The position numbers and the translations under genes are program-made. Positions 50,886 through 58,660 of a stretch of 64,000 nucleotides of DNA are shown here, in pieces. The stretch covers positions 248,001-312,000 of the forward strand of contig NZ_JBKEIT010000002.1 of the NCBI RefSeq assembly GCF_046365375.1, in the 5' to 3' direction. The notes under the pieces are model-generated. The model saw nothing but the letters and a program-made list of their open reading frames with translations, made no database searches and was not told the origin of the DNA. The stretch comes from Butyricimonas muris. GTDB lineage: Bacteria > Bacteroidota > Bacteroidia > Bacteroidales > Marinifilaceae. Numbering within the stretch: position 1 is the stretch's first letter; each line of letters begins with the position of its first letter.

Positions 50886-53662
50886 GAAGTTTGTTACTAT
50901 TGTTTTTTGTTTTTTTATCCTTCGGGCAATCGATTTTAGCGCAAGAGGAATCGGTGAATTTCCGGCAGGGGCGATTGGAAAACGGGTTGACGTATTACAT
51001 TCGCCGTACGACAAGTTCGCCGGGACGTGCCGATTTTTATCTCGTGCAGAACGTGGGAGCGTTGATGGAGGAGGAGCAGCAGAATGGTTTGGCTCATGTG
51101 CTCGAGCACATGGCCTTCCATGCCACGGATAATTTCCCGGATGGGGTTCCGGCTTTTTTGAAACGGCACAAGATAAGTAATTTTAATGCTTACACGGGAC
51201 ACGACGAAACGGTGTATAACGTGAATAATGTTCCCACTGCTTCGAAATTGTTGGTTGATTCTTGTATTTTGGTATTGAGGGATTGGTCCGGTTTTCTTAA
51301 ATTGTATCCCGAGGAGATGGAAATCGAGAGGCAAGTGATACAGGAGGAGCGGCGCGCGGGAATGGATTTGTCCGCTCGATTGCAGAAGCAGGCGAACTTT
51401 TTCATCTACAACGGGAGCAAGTACGCCACGCATGACGTGATTGGTTCCGTGGAAGTGTTGCAGAGTTTCACGGCGGAACAAGTGAGGGATTATTACAAGG
51501 ATTTCTATCGTCCGGACCAGCAAGCCGTGATTATTCTCGGGGATATAGACGTGGATGCGGTGGAAGCGGAGGTGAAACGCTTGTTCGCTCCCATTCCCCG
51601 GCGGGAGAACCCGAAACCTCGCCTCGTGTACGATATCCCGGATAGTCCGCAACCTCAATATTATAAGTTGATAGACAAGGATGTGCCGACGAACGGGATG
51701 GTGCTTATGAAGCGTTTCCGGAAGAATCCGGTGCGTTCGTTACGGGATATGTTGCGGGAAGATTTGATGCGGGAGTTTTACAACAAGATGATGCGCGACC
51801 ATTTGGCGGAGTGTATGGAAAACTCCGATGTGGCGTTTCTTAACGCGAGTATCGGTATCTTCGATATCGTTCGGGGTTACGAGGGATTGAATGTCGTGGT
51901 GTCGTCTTTGCCCGGGCAGGAAATCGAGGCGTTGGAACAGTTGATGGAACAGATGGTGCGGGTTCATCAGACGGTGATAACCGATGAAAAGTTACACGGC
52001 ATGGCGTCCGGTTATCTCAAGCGGTTGGAGCAGTTTAAGTTGCAAAAAGAGCGATTCCCGAATAGTATGTACTTGCAAATGTACCAGAATAATTTCTTGT
52101 TGGGGTACCCGATTAGCGAGTTCGAGCAGAATATAGATACAACGGCAGCGATTCTTAACAGTCTGACCGCCGAGGATTTCCGGAAGTGGATTGCTCGCTG
52201 GTTTGACGACGACCGGAATTGGATTTATATCATGCAAGGAAATAGTGCGGATTATCCTTTCCCCGCGGAAGAACAGATTTCAACCGTGATGCAGGAGGCT
52301 CGCGAGTGGACATTTGAAGCCGGGGAGGGACAGGAGAAGTTGGCGGTCAACGGCGTTTTGGTCGATTTCGAGATTCCGGCGGGTAAAATTGTCAAGGAGA
52401 AAGCGTTGAAGCCGATAGAGGCGGAAGAGTGGACGTTGAGTAACGGGGCGAAGGTCTATTACAAGTACACCGATTACAACAAGGGTATGTTTAATGTTTT
52501 GATAGGTAGCCGAGGAGGACGTTCTTTGCTTCCAGCAGAGGATTTGCCGTCAGCCGACGCTATGGTGGCTTTATTCTTGAAGAGCGGTTTGTACAAGTAC
52601 GGGACTCGAGAGTTGAACGCGCTCGTGCAGGAGCATTCCATCAACATGGATATTTCCTTGGAGGAGAACTCCGAAAGTATCAATTGCACGAGTACGACGC
52701 GTGACGCGGATTTCGCTTTCCAATTTTTGCATTTGGTGGTGGAAAAACCTCGTTTCGATAAAGCCGCTTTTGACAAATATGTGCACGTGAATAAGTTGAC
52801 ATTGGCTCACTCCCGTAAAACGACGGACGACACTATCAATGACGTGTTGCGTGAGTTGCGGATGGTGAAGTCGCCCCGGCTTTGGGTGAGGGATGCGCGG
52901 TATTACGAGGCGATGGATTACGAGAAGATGGTTCGTATTTTCAAGGAGCGTTACCGGAATGCCTCGGACTTTTCTTTCTATATCGTGGGTGATTTGGAAC
53001 GGGAGGTAGCCCGGGAGCTTGTTGCTCGATATATCGCTTCGCTTTCTTCTACTTACCGCAAGGAGAAGCCCGTTAAGTACGAGTACTATAAAAAAGAGAG
53101 CGTGGCGAAAGATATTGCCGTGGATATTCCGGAGCAAAAGTACATGGTGGATATGGCTTTCACGAACACGTTGAAGACGAAACCGGCGGATAAGCTTTGC
53201 ATGATGATTCTTCAGAAGCATTTCGAGTACTTGTTTCAACAGCGTATCCGGGAAGCGGAGGGCGGTTCGTACGGGGTACACGTGCGGACGGATGTTACCG
53301 GTCAGCCCGACCCCTCGCAGTTATTTAACGTGCAATTCGAGAGTTCCTTGGAGAAAGGACCTCGTATGCGGGCTATCGTGCACGAGCAGATTGAGCAGTT
53401 CTTGGAAGAGGGAATGTCCGATGAAGACGTGGAGGATTTTATCCTGTTATTGAAAAAAGAACGGGATGCCGCTCCGGATTTTGGAAGTATTCCTTTTTGG
53501 ACGGAAAATATCCAGTTTTATCAACGCACGGGAAAAAGTTTGGATGCTCCCGAGTTTTTCGAGAAAGTGGTTGATAAGATTAAGGCGAAAGACGTGTTGG
53601 CTTTTGCCCGTAAGTTTTTTGCTGATGCGCAATGCGTTGATATCGTGGTGAAATCACGATAG
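50882..53662 (+). CDS. Exported M16-family zinc peptidase
   Basis: A 926-aa insulinase-family metallopeptidase with a signal peptide (ending SILAQEE). The inverted zinc motif is HVLEH (His72, Glu75, His76), with the downstream metal ligand in ERQVIQEERR (Glu155). N- and C-terminal M16 halves are both present; the second (about 475-926) lacks the zinc motif, as is usual for two-part M16 enzymes, which form a chamber around unfolded peptides. It is translationally coupled to the thioredoxin gene. A SusC/D importer, a thiol reductase and a peptide-degrading chamber would make a coherent protein-import-and-cutting route; this is inference. Confidence 0.92.
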   Translation: MRSLLLLFFVFLSFGQSILAQEESVNFRQGRLENGLTYYIRRTTSSPGRADFYLVQNVGALMEEEQQNGLAHVLEHMAFHATDNFPDGVPAFLKRHKISNFNAYTGHDETVYNVNNVPTASKLLVDSCILVLRDWSGFLKLYPEEMEIERQVIQEERRAGMDLSARLQKQANFFIYNGSKYATHDVIGSVEVLQSFTAEQVRDYYKDFYRPDQQAVIILGDIDVDAVEAEVKRLFAPIPRRENPKPRLVYDIPDSPQPQYYKLIDKDVPTNGMVLMKRFRKNPVRSLRDMLREDLMREFYNKMMRDHLAECMENSDVAFLNASIGIFDIVRGYEGLNVVVSSLPGQEIEALEQLMEQMVRVHQTVITDEKLHGMASGYLKRLEQFKLQKERFPNSMYLQMYQNNFLLGYPISEFEQNIDTTAAILNSLTAEDFRKWIARWFDDDRNWIYIMQGNSADYPFPAEEQISTVMQEAREWTFEAGEGQEKLAVNGVLVDFEIPAGKIVKEKALKPIEAEEWTLSNGAKVYYKYTDYNKGMFNVLIGSRGGRSLLPAEDLPSADAMVALFLKSGLYKYGTRELNALVQEHSINMDISLEENSESINCTSTTRDADFAFQFLHLVVEKPRFDKAAFDKYVHVNKLTLAHSRKTTDDTINDVLRELRMVKSPRLWVRDARYYEAMDYEKMVRIFKERYRNASDFSFYIVGDLEREVARELVARYIASLSSTYRKEKPVKYEYYKKESVAKDIAVDIPEQKYMVDMAFTNTLKTKPADKLCMMILQKHFEYLFQQRIREAEGGSYGVHVRTDVTGQPDPSQLFNVQFESSLEKGPRMRAIVHEQIEQFLEEGMSDEDVEDFILLLKKERDAAPDFGSIPFWTENIQFYQRTGKSLDAPEFFEKVVDKIKAKDVLAFARKFFADAQCVDIVVKSR

Positions 53663-53677
53663 CCGTCACGAAGAGAA

Positions 53678-53871
53678 GGTGTGTTTTGACACACCCCTCT
53701 CGTCCATAAAGTCTAAATGTCCATAAGGTCCGTAAGGTCAAATATGCAGGTAGTGTATGTGTTATGGAGTTGAATATTAGTATACTATTAAATTACGGAC
53801 TTTATAGACTTTAAGAGCCGGGGGCTCGACTTTATGAACTTTATAGACTAGAGGTGTGTTTAACACACCTC
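53678..53871. repeat. Inverted repeat locus with two hairpins between convergent genes
   Basis: GGTGTGT (53678-53684) pairs with ACACACC (53689-53695), and GAGGTGTGTT (53851-53860) with AACACACCTC (53862-53871). The second is followed by TTTATTTTA, forming a terminator for the M16 operon. Between them lie TCCATAAAGTCTAAATGTCC-type units (53703-53738) and their complements (53794-53849), the same unit family as at 3425 and 32181, and a GAGCCGGGGGCTC centre (53814-53826). No gene is present. Confidence 0.7.
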
Positions 53872-53872
53872 T

Positions 53873-54427
53873 TTATTTTATCTTCCAAGAGCCGAAAATG
53901 GTTTTCTTGAAGCGGGCCTTGTTTTTCTTTGCTTCTTCCGAGTCGTATTCGATGGCTCTGTCAAAGTATTCTATCGCCAAAGGAATGTTTTGTTCTGTAC
54001 CTCTTCCGAAGCCATAGGCAACGCCGAGGGCGTTGAGTACCATGGCATCAAGTGGTTCCCACACGTCGTCGAGCATTTCATTCTCTTCAAGTTCGGAAAG
54101 GAATTGAAATGCCGTGTCGTCATCTTGAAAAGTCCCAAGACCGTCTTGATAGCAGATGGCAAGTTCGGCGGCAGGCTGCCAGCAATCCTCGGCTTCCATG
54201 TTTTGGTACGCTTTGTTGAGCCACGCTACGGCCTTGGCGTAATCCTGTGCTATGTTGCCTCTTCCCTCGAAGTAAAAGTTGCCAACTTGAAATTGTGCGC
54301 CCGGGTGCCCGGCCTCGGCGGCAATCATGTAATTCTCGAAAGCTTTGTCCAAGTCTTGTTTTACGCCGTAGCCTGTCGCGTGGCACACTGCTATGTTGTA
54401 GGACGATTGGATATCACCACGTTCCAC
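53873..54427 (-). CDS. Short Sel1-repeat protein, possibly truncated
   Basis: A Sel1/TPR-type repeat protein of about 184 aa, mostly three to four repeats (SSYNIAVCHATGYGVKQDLDKAFENYMIAA, AQFQVGNFYFEGRGN, LAICYQDGLGTFQDDD, LGVAYGFGRGTEQNIPLAIEYFDRA). Sel1 repeats bind proteins and scaffold complexes. There is no signal peptide. Reading begins inside a Sel1 repeat. A TTG at 54445 overlaps a TATTTTTG promoter-like element (54450-54443), so GTG at 54427 is preferred; neither start is strong. It may be the shortened descendant of a larger Sel1 protein. It is convergent with the M16 gene and separated from the third SusC/D operon by a terminator. Confidence 0.65.
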   Translation of the reverse strand: MERGDIQSSYNIAVCHATGYGVKQDLDKAFENYMIAAEAGHPGAQFQVGNFYFEGRGNIAQDYAKAVAWLNKAYQNMEAEDCWQPAAELAICYQDGLGTFQDDDTAFQFLSELEENEMLDDVWEPLDAMVLNALGVAYGFGRGTEQNIPLAIEYFDRAIEYDSEEAKKNKARFKKTIFGSWKIK

Positions 54428-54515
54428 TTTATTTAGATGGCGCAAAAATACTCAATTATCTCTAAAAGTAGCCTTTGTACGGGGGTGGATGCACTCGATT
54501 ACCACTAAAACGAAG

Positions 54516-54541
54516 AAAGCACCTACTTTCGTAAGTGCTTT
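54516..54541 (-). terminator. Terminator of the third SusC/D operon
   Basis: On the minus strand AAAGCAC and GTGCTTT (54516-54522 with 54535-54541) form a 7-bp stem, followed by a T-rich CTTCGTTTT run. It closes the operon whose last gene ends at 54574. Confidence 0.7.
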
Positions 54542-54573
54542 TGATACCCGCTTGGTAGGTATGCGGATTGTTG

Positions 54574-55743
54574 TCAGTGTGTAGTATTTGTATTTATTTT
54601 GGGTAGTTGTTCCGCCAGTTCGTTGATGGAACTGCCGGAAAAGACGATTCGTCCCTCGCTATCAATGATAAAGAAGGTTGGAATACCAATGAGATTATAT
54701 TGTTCCGCGAATGCTTTGGTTTGTTCGGGCAGGCTGCGGAATTGTGCCCACGGCAGGTTTTCTTCTTTCAAGGCTTTTTGCCACTCTGCCTCTTGTTGAT
54801 CGAGGGACACGCTGATAAAACGGATGGAATCCCCGTGAGTTTTGTACACTTCGCGTAGGTATATCAGGCTTGCTCGGCAGGGAATGCACCATGATGCCCA
54901 AAAATCAATCAGCGTGTATCCATCTCGGTTTAATTGGGCGAGCAGCGATACGCTCTTGCCTTTATCATCGACCACTTCGCCTTCTTGCAACGGTGAGCCT
55001 TGAACCAGCCGGGAGGCGTCACGGAGATAATGGCGAAACTCCCTCAATGCGGCACAAGTGTCTTGACAGGAAGCAAAGAGTTCTTCCAGTTCGTCGAGAT
55101 AAGCCTGATTGTAGGTGAAAGCGGGTTTCTTCAATGTTCCGACAATGTAGAGGTTCGTTGCCAGATTATCGTTGTTGCGGATAAATGCCCGGCTTGCTTT
55201 GTCCAGTTCCGATTTCATGGTTTCCAATCGGCTGTTATAGTCCGGGGTTTGCTTCTCCTGCTTGCGGAGTTCCTGTATACCGTAACGCAACGGAAAGGTT
55301 TGTTGTTGGTAGCGGTGGTACGCTTCTTGAGCGCTGGAACCTTCCACTCGGTAGTTCTTTTCTTTCCGGATGTCGTAAAGCCAGTACGCTTGTGGTAGGC
55401 TGTCGATATGTGGCGTGGTAAAGGTGAGTTTGCCGTTTTCGACAAAGAAATTAAGCTCGTAACAATATGCCGATTCTTGATTTTGCTTCGAGCGTAGGAT
55501 ATAATCCGTGTTACTCACGCTAAATTTACACATGGAGGGAGCGTCCAGTTGCCCGCGCAACTCGAATTTCCCGTCAATGACGTAAGCGCTGGCTAAATCT
55601 TTGTCCCATCGGGTGATGGTTCGTAGGGTAACTTTCGTGCTGTCCATGGCACCGGGAACCGTACCCCGTAGGATAAAGTGGTCGGCAGGCTGCCGTGTAC
55701 AAGCGGCAGCACTGAGCAGTAATATAAAACAGAGTTTTTTCAT
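54574..55743 (-). CDS. TlpA-type thiol-disulfide oxidoreductase lipoprotein
   Basis: A 389-aa lipoprotein from ATG 55743 (MKKLCFILLLSAAAC, Cys15); an in-frame ATG 20 codons upstream lacks a signal-peptide fit. The N-terminal part (about 20-115: DHFILRGTVPGAMDSTKVTLRTI…) is a DUF4369-type beta domain, the middle is helical, and the C-terminal thioredoxin domain has WASWCIPC and cis-Pro in GIPTFF. It is probably periplasmic and attached to a membrane, reducing disulfides. A closely related gene lies 37 bases upstream. It is the last gene of the third SusC/D operon. Confidence 0.88.
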   Translation of the reverse strand: MKKLCFILLLSAAACTRQPADHFILRGTVPGAMDSTKVTLRTITRWDKDLASAYVIDGKFELRGQLDAPSMCKFSVSNTDYILRSKQNQESAYCYELNFFVENGKLTFTTPHIDSLPQAYWLYDIRKEKNYRVEGSSAQEAYHRYQQQTFPLRYGIQELRKQEKQTPDYNSRLETMKSELDKASRAFIRNNDNLATNLYIVGTLKKPAFTYNQAYLDELEELFASCQDTCAALREFRHYLRDASRLVQGSPLQEGEVVDDKGKSVSLLAQLNRDGYTLIDFWASWCIPCRASLIYLREVYKTHGDSIRFISVSLDQQEAEWQKALKEENLPWAQFRSLPEQTKAFAEQYNLIGIPTFFIIDSEGRIVFSGSSINELAEQLPKINTNTTH

Positions 55744-55780
55744 TGTTCTCTTATTTTTTTGTTTTAATCTTCGGAATATC

Positions 55781-56974
55781 TTATTTTTCCAAATATTCTT
55801 CAACAGTTACTCGTAATGCGTTGGCATCGTTACCGCTGAAAACGATTTTGCCATCGGGTGCGATGAGCATCAGGCGCGGAATGCCGCTGATATTGTAGGC
55901 ACGTTGGGCAGCGGTAACTTGGTCACGATTGCCTGTCCATAATTGAGTCCAAGGCATGGCTTCCTCTTTCATTGCCGTTTCCCAGTCTGTTTTCTTTTGG
56001 TCGAACGATACGCTGATTACGGTCAGGCGGTCTTTTGGGGAGTGTTCATAAATTTGATCCACTTTGGGGATGGCCCAGCGGCAGGGACCACACCACGATG
56101 CCCAGAAGTCTACCAACGTGTAGTGGTCGGGAAGTATATACTGTGATAGTTTCACGGTTTCGCCTGTCGGATTGGTCAGTTCAATGTCCTTGTATGATGC
56201 TCCTTTGTATAATATGCTTGCAATTTCTGCCATCTTTAATACTCGGGGACGACGCACTGAATCTTCGATCTGTTTGGCAATGCGTGTCAGTTCTTTTATC
56301 TCTTCGGGAGTGCGCGTAAAAGTGGTGTTCAACAAGCCTTCCGCGATGAAAAGCGATACCGGTGATTGTGGATGTTGGCGGATAAATTCCATTTTAGCAG
56401 CATCAATAGCTGCTTCCGCTGCCAGCTTCTTAGGATATAGTTCGTCAAATCGGTTGTTGAATTCCTCCGTTGTGTATTGGTTTTCTTGCATATTCAGCGT
56501 GGCTGAAGCGATATTCACTTCCGAGGCAGCCAACAGCAAAGGCATTAAAGCATCACGATATTCATAATATTCTCGCTGTAGTGGACCTCCTTCTACACGA
56601 GCTTTCGATTCGGCAGTTTCAGCGACGAAGGGGTGGATGAATTGCAGACTGTCGAAATGGGCTGTGTTTACCGTCAGTTCGGAATTGTCTAGAAACATGT
56701 AAATATTAACCATTTTGCCCATGTGGGGGGAAGAGGTGTTAGAGCTGATCAATAAATTGCAGTATTGCGGTGAAGCAGTTACGCCCTGCAATTCAAATTT
56801 GCCGTCTTGAATGGTATCTGTTGCCAATATCGCTTCACCTTCCATGGAGCGAAGCGTGACCAGCATCCCGTCTTGTAACCCGGGAAAATTGCCCCGTATC
56901 ACGAATCCCTCGGGGCGGGAAGTACAGGCACCACACAATAGCAGTGCCGCGATAAAAAAGAAAATTCTGTTCAT
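55781..56974 (-). CDS. TlpA-type thiol-disulfide oxidoreductase lipoprotein
   Basis: A 397-aa lipoprotein (MNRIFFFIAALLLCGAC, Cys17) with the same layout as its downstream neighbour: a DUF4369-type N-terminal beta domain (EGFVIRGNFPGLQDGMLVTLRSM), a helical middle and a C-terminal thioredoxin domain with WASWCGPC and a GIPRLM cis-Pro segment. The two genes look like a duplication, but with different CxxC dipeptides (GP here, IP in the other), which usually means different redox potential or role. Periplasmic face; substrate unknown. Confidence 0.88.
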   Translation of the reverse strand: MNRIFFFIAALLLCGACTSRPEGFVIRGNFPGLQDGMLVTLRSMEGEAILATDTIQDGKFELQGVTASPQYCNLLISSNTSSPHMGKMVNIYMFLDNSELTVNTAHFDSLQFIHPFVAETAESKARVEGGPLQREYYEYRDALMPLLLAASEVNIASATLNMQENQYTTEEFNNRFDELYPKKLAAEAAIDAAKMEFIRQHPQSPVSLFIAEGLLNTTFTRTPEEIKELTRIAKQIEDSVRRPRVLKMAEIASILYKGASYKDIELTNPTGETVKLSQYILPDHYTLVDFWASWCGPCRWAIPKVDQIYEHSPKDRLTVISVSFDQKKTDWETAMKEEAMPWTQLWTGNRDQVTAAQRAYNISGIPRLMLIAPDGKIVFSGNDANALRVTVEEYLEK

Positions 56975-56996
56975 AGAAATTATTTAGAAGTTTATA

Positions 56997-57719
56997 TTAT
57001 TTCTCTGCATCTCGGCAACAACGTATGCGCATCATTCTTTCCAGTGTCACCGTTCCTCGGTAGACAGTCGTGTAATGGGCACATATTTTCCGGAACCAGA
57101 CCGTTGTGGTTTGTAAACCGTTGTTCTCCACCTCTGAAGCCGACCAAAAATACCCGTACTCGCCGACAAAACACAAGAACGGGGAACGTCCCCAAGCTTC
57201 AGCATCTGCAACCTCGCCTCCTAATTGGAGTGCCATGCCTGTTCCTTCTGACCCTTGGCGAAGAAGGGTGGCTTCCTGATTTCCCCGCCAGCCTTCCGAA
57301 TCGGCTTCTCCGGCAGACATGCCCAATGCTGTTTCCAGATTCTTCCAGTCCTCATCGGTGGGCAAACGCCAACCTTCAGGACAAAGCGTGCGGGCTTCCT
57401 CCCAAGTATAGAAGTTCCCATATTCCTTGTAATCTGCCGCAAAATCGATATCGAGGAGATGGGACTTAATCTTGACCGGATAGTTAGCCCCAAACAAGTC
57501 GTACGTGCATTCGTAATAAGGTGCCTCGGAATAATATTTTAGATTGGAAGTCATCCATTCCAAATTGCCGATTCGAACCCACCCGTAGGTGTTGCCGTCA
57601 CGTTCGTCCGTGTACTCGCTGGTAGTGGAGGGATTGACTCTCGGCAAATTATCATCGTCACTGCATGAGCAGAATATAGCACTGCAACATACAAATAAAG
57701 CTATTATATACTTTCTCAT
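56997..57719 (-). CDS. FISUMP-domain lipoprotein
   Basis: A 240-aa lipoprotein from ATG 57719 (MRKYIIALFVCCSAIFCSC, Cys19); a TTG two codons earlier is less likely. Most of the protein is a FISUMP domain, first named in Fibrobacter succinogenes: YTDERDGNTYGWVRIGNLEWMTSNL, YTWEEARTLCPEGWRLPTDEDWK, and a closing IRCCRD. The domain is common on Bacteroidota surfaces and has a C-type-lectin-like fold. A ligand-binding role is likely. It begins two bases after the preceding gene's stop codon. Confidence 0.85.
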   Translation of the reverse strand: MRKYIIALFVCCSAIFCSCSDDDNLPRVNPSTTSEYTDERDGNTYGWVRIGNLEWMTSNLKYYSEAPYYECTYDLFGANYPVKIKSHLLDIDFAADYKEYGNFYTWEEARTLCPEGWRLPTDEDWKNLETALGMSAGEADSEGWRGNQEATLLRQGSEGTGMALQLGGEVADAEAWGRSPFLCFVGEYGYFWSASEVENNGLQTTTVWFRKICAHYTTVYRGTVTLERMMRIRCCRDAEK

Positions 57720-57721
57720 AA

Positions 57722-58639
57722 TCAATTAAATTTAATTCCGGTTGCTTCGAGCAACGGTTTGATGATATCATATTTTTTTCTGGTATATCCATTGATGTCG
57801 TTCTCCCCGTATTTTTCAAAGAATTCCTCCTCTGTCAGCGACAAGCAGGCTTTGATATAAGCCACGGCATCTTCTTTCGGGGAGGAGAAATTATTTTCAT
57901 AAGGATCTTCCAGAAATCCCATCTCCAACGGATTCAAAATCTCCGTGGGAGCCCACCAGTATGACTTGGGGGTGGAATAATTGTTGTAGTTGACCGCGAA
58001 GAACTCTCCAGCTTTTCCGTCTGTATACTTGTTGCCCGCTGTTCCCCCGAAAGAGGCAAAAATGATTTCGCAGCAAATATCCTGCGCGTAGGCTTTACGT
58101 TCTTCTTGAGTCAATTCCCACAATCCGCTGACATTTAATGCCAAACAACGCAAATTGTTATAGGTCAACGGGGAGCCGACATAATCATAAGTAACGTCCG
58201 TGGTATTTCGCTGGTATTCATCAATACCGTTAGCCACTAGCAGGGAATAAGGCATCACGTTTTTAATATACGGTAGTAAATCGTTCTGCAAGAAAGTTGT
58301 GACTTGACGCTTTTGTTCTAACGTTTGCAAATAGTCGAACTTAAAGCGGAGATTGCTTGTATTCGTTAGCTGGTATTCCAGGCCTAAGAGTTCTGTTTCA
58401 TAGAAAGGCTTGCCATTCTCGTCCGTCCCTTTGTATTCGTGTCGGAGCGTATCGTTGAAAAGGAGATGACATCCGGTGGTATTGAAAAACTCCTCTTTGA
58501 GTTTTGACTCCTCGTCCGTGGCTCCGGGCGAAATGGCAAAAGAATTGGTCACGGCAAGCGGCTCCAACTCGTCTTCTTGCTGGCAAGCATATAAACTACC
58601 AGCCAAAGCAATTATAAAGATTAATATTTCTGATTTCAT
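57722..58639 (-). CDS. Zinc metallohydrolase-like lipoprotein lacking HExxH
   Basis: A 305-aa lipoprotein (LYAC, Cys19) resembling the substrate-import-associated zinc metallohydrolase lipoproteins found with SusC/D genes. Where the family has HExxH, this protein reads CEIIF (residues 190-194, codons at 58072-58058), so both zinc-binding histidines are missing while the surrounding fold segments (QDICCEIIFASFGGT, TEILNPLEMGFLEDPYENNF) remain. It probably keeps a binding or scaffolding role without catalysis (inference). No frameshift is evident, so it looks like a maintained gene rather than decay. Family assignment is by resemblance. Confidence 0.7.
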   Translation of the reverse strand: MKSEILIFIIALAGSLYACQQEDELEPLAVTNSFAISPGATDEESKLKEEFFNTTGCHLLFNDTLRHEYKGTDENGKPFYETELLGLEYQLTNTSNLRFKFDYLQTLEQKRQVTTFLQNDLLPYIKNVMPYSLLVANGIDEYQRNTTDVTYDYVGSPLTYNNLRCLALNVSGLWELTQEERKAYAQDICCEIIFASFGGTAGNKYTDGKAGEFFAVNYNNYSTPKSYWWAPTEILNPLEMGFLEDPYENNFSSPKEDAVAYIKACLSLTEEEFFEKYGENDINGYTRKKYDIIKPLLEATGIKFN

Positions 58640-58660
58640 ATCTTTGCGTTTAAGTATCTG

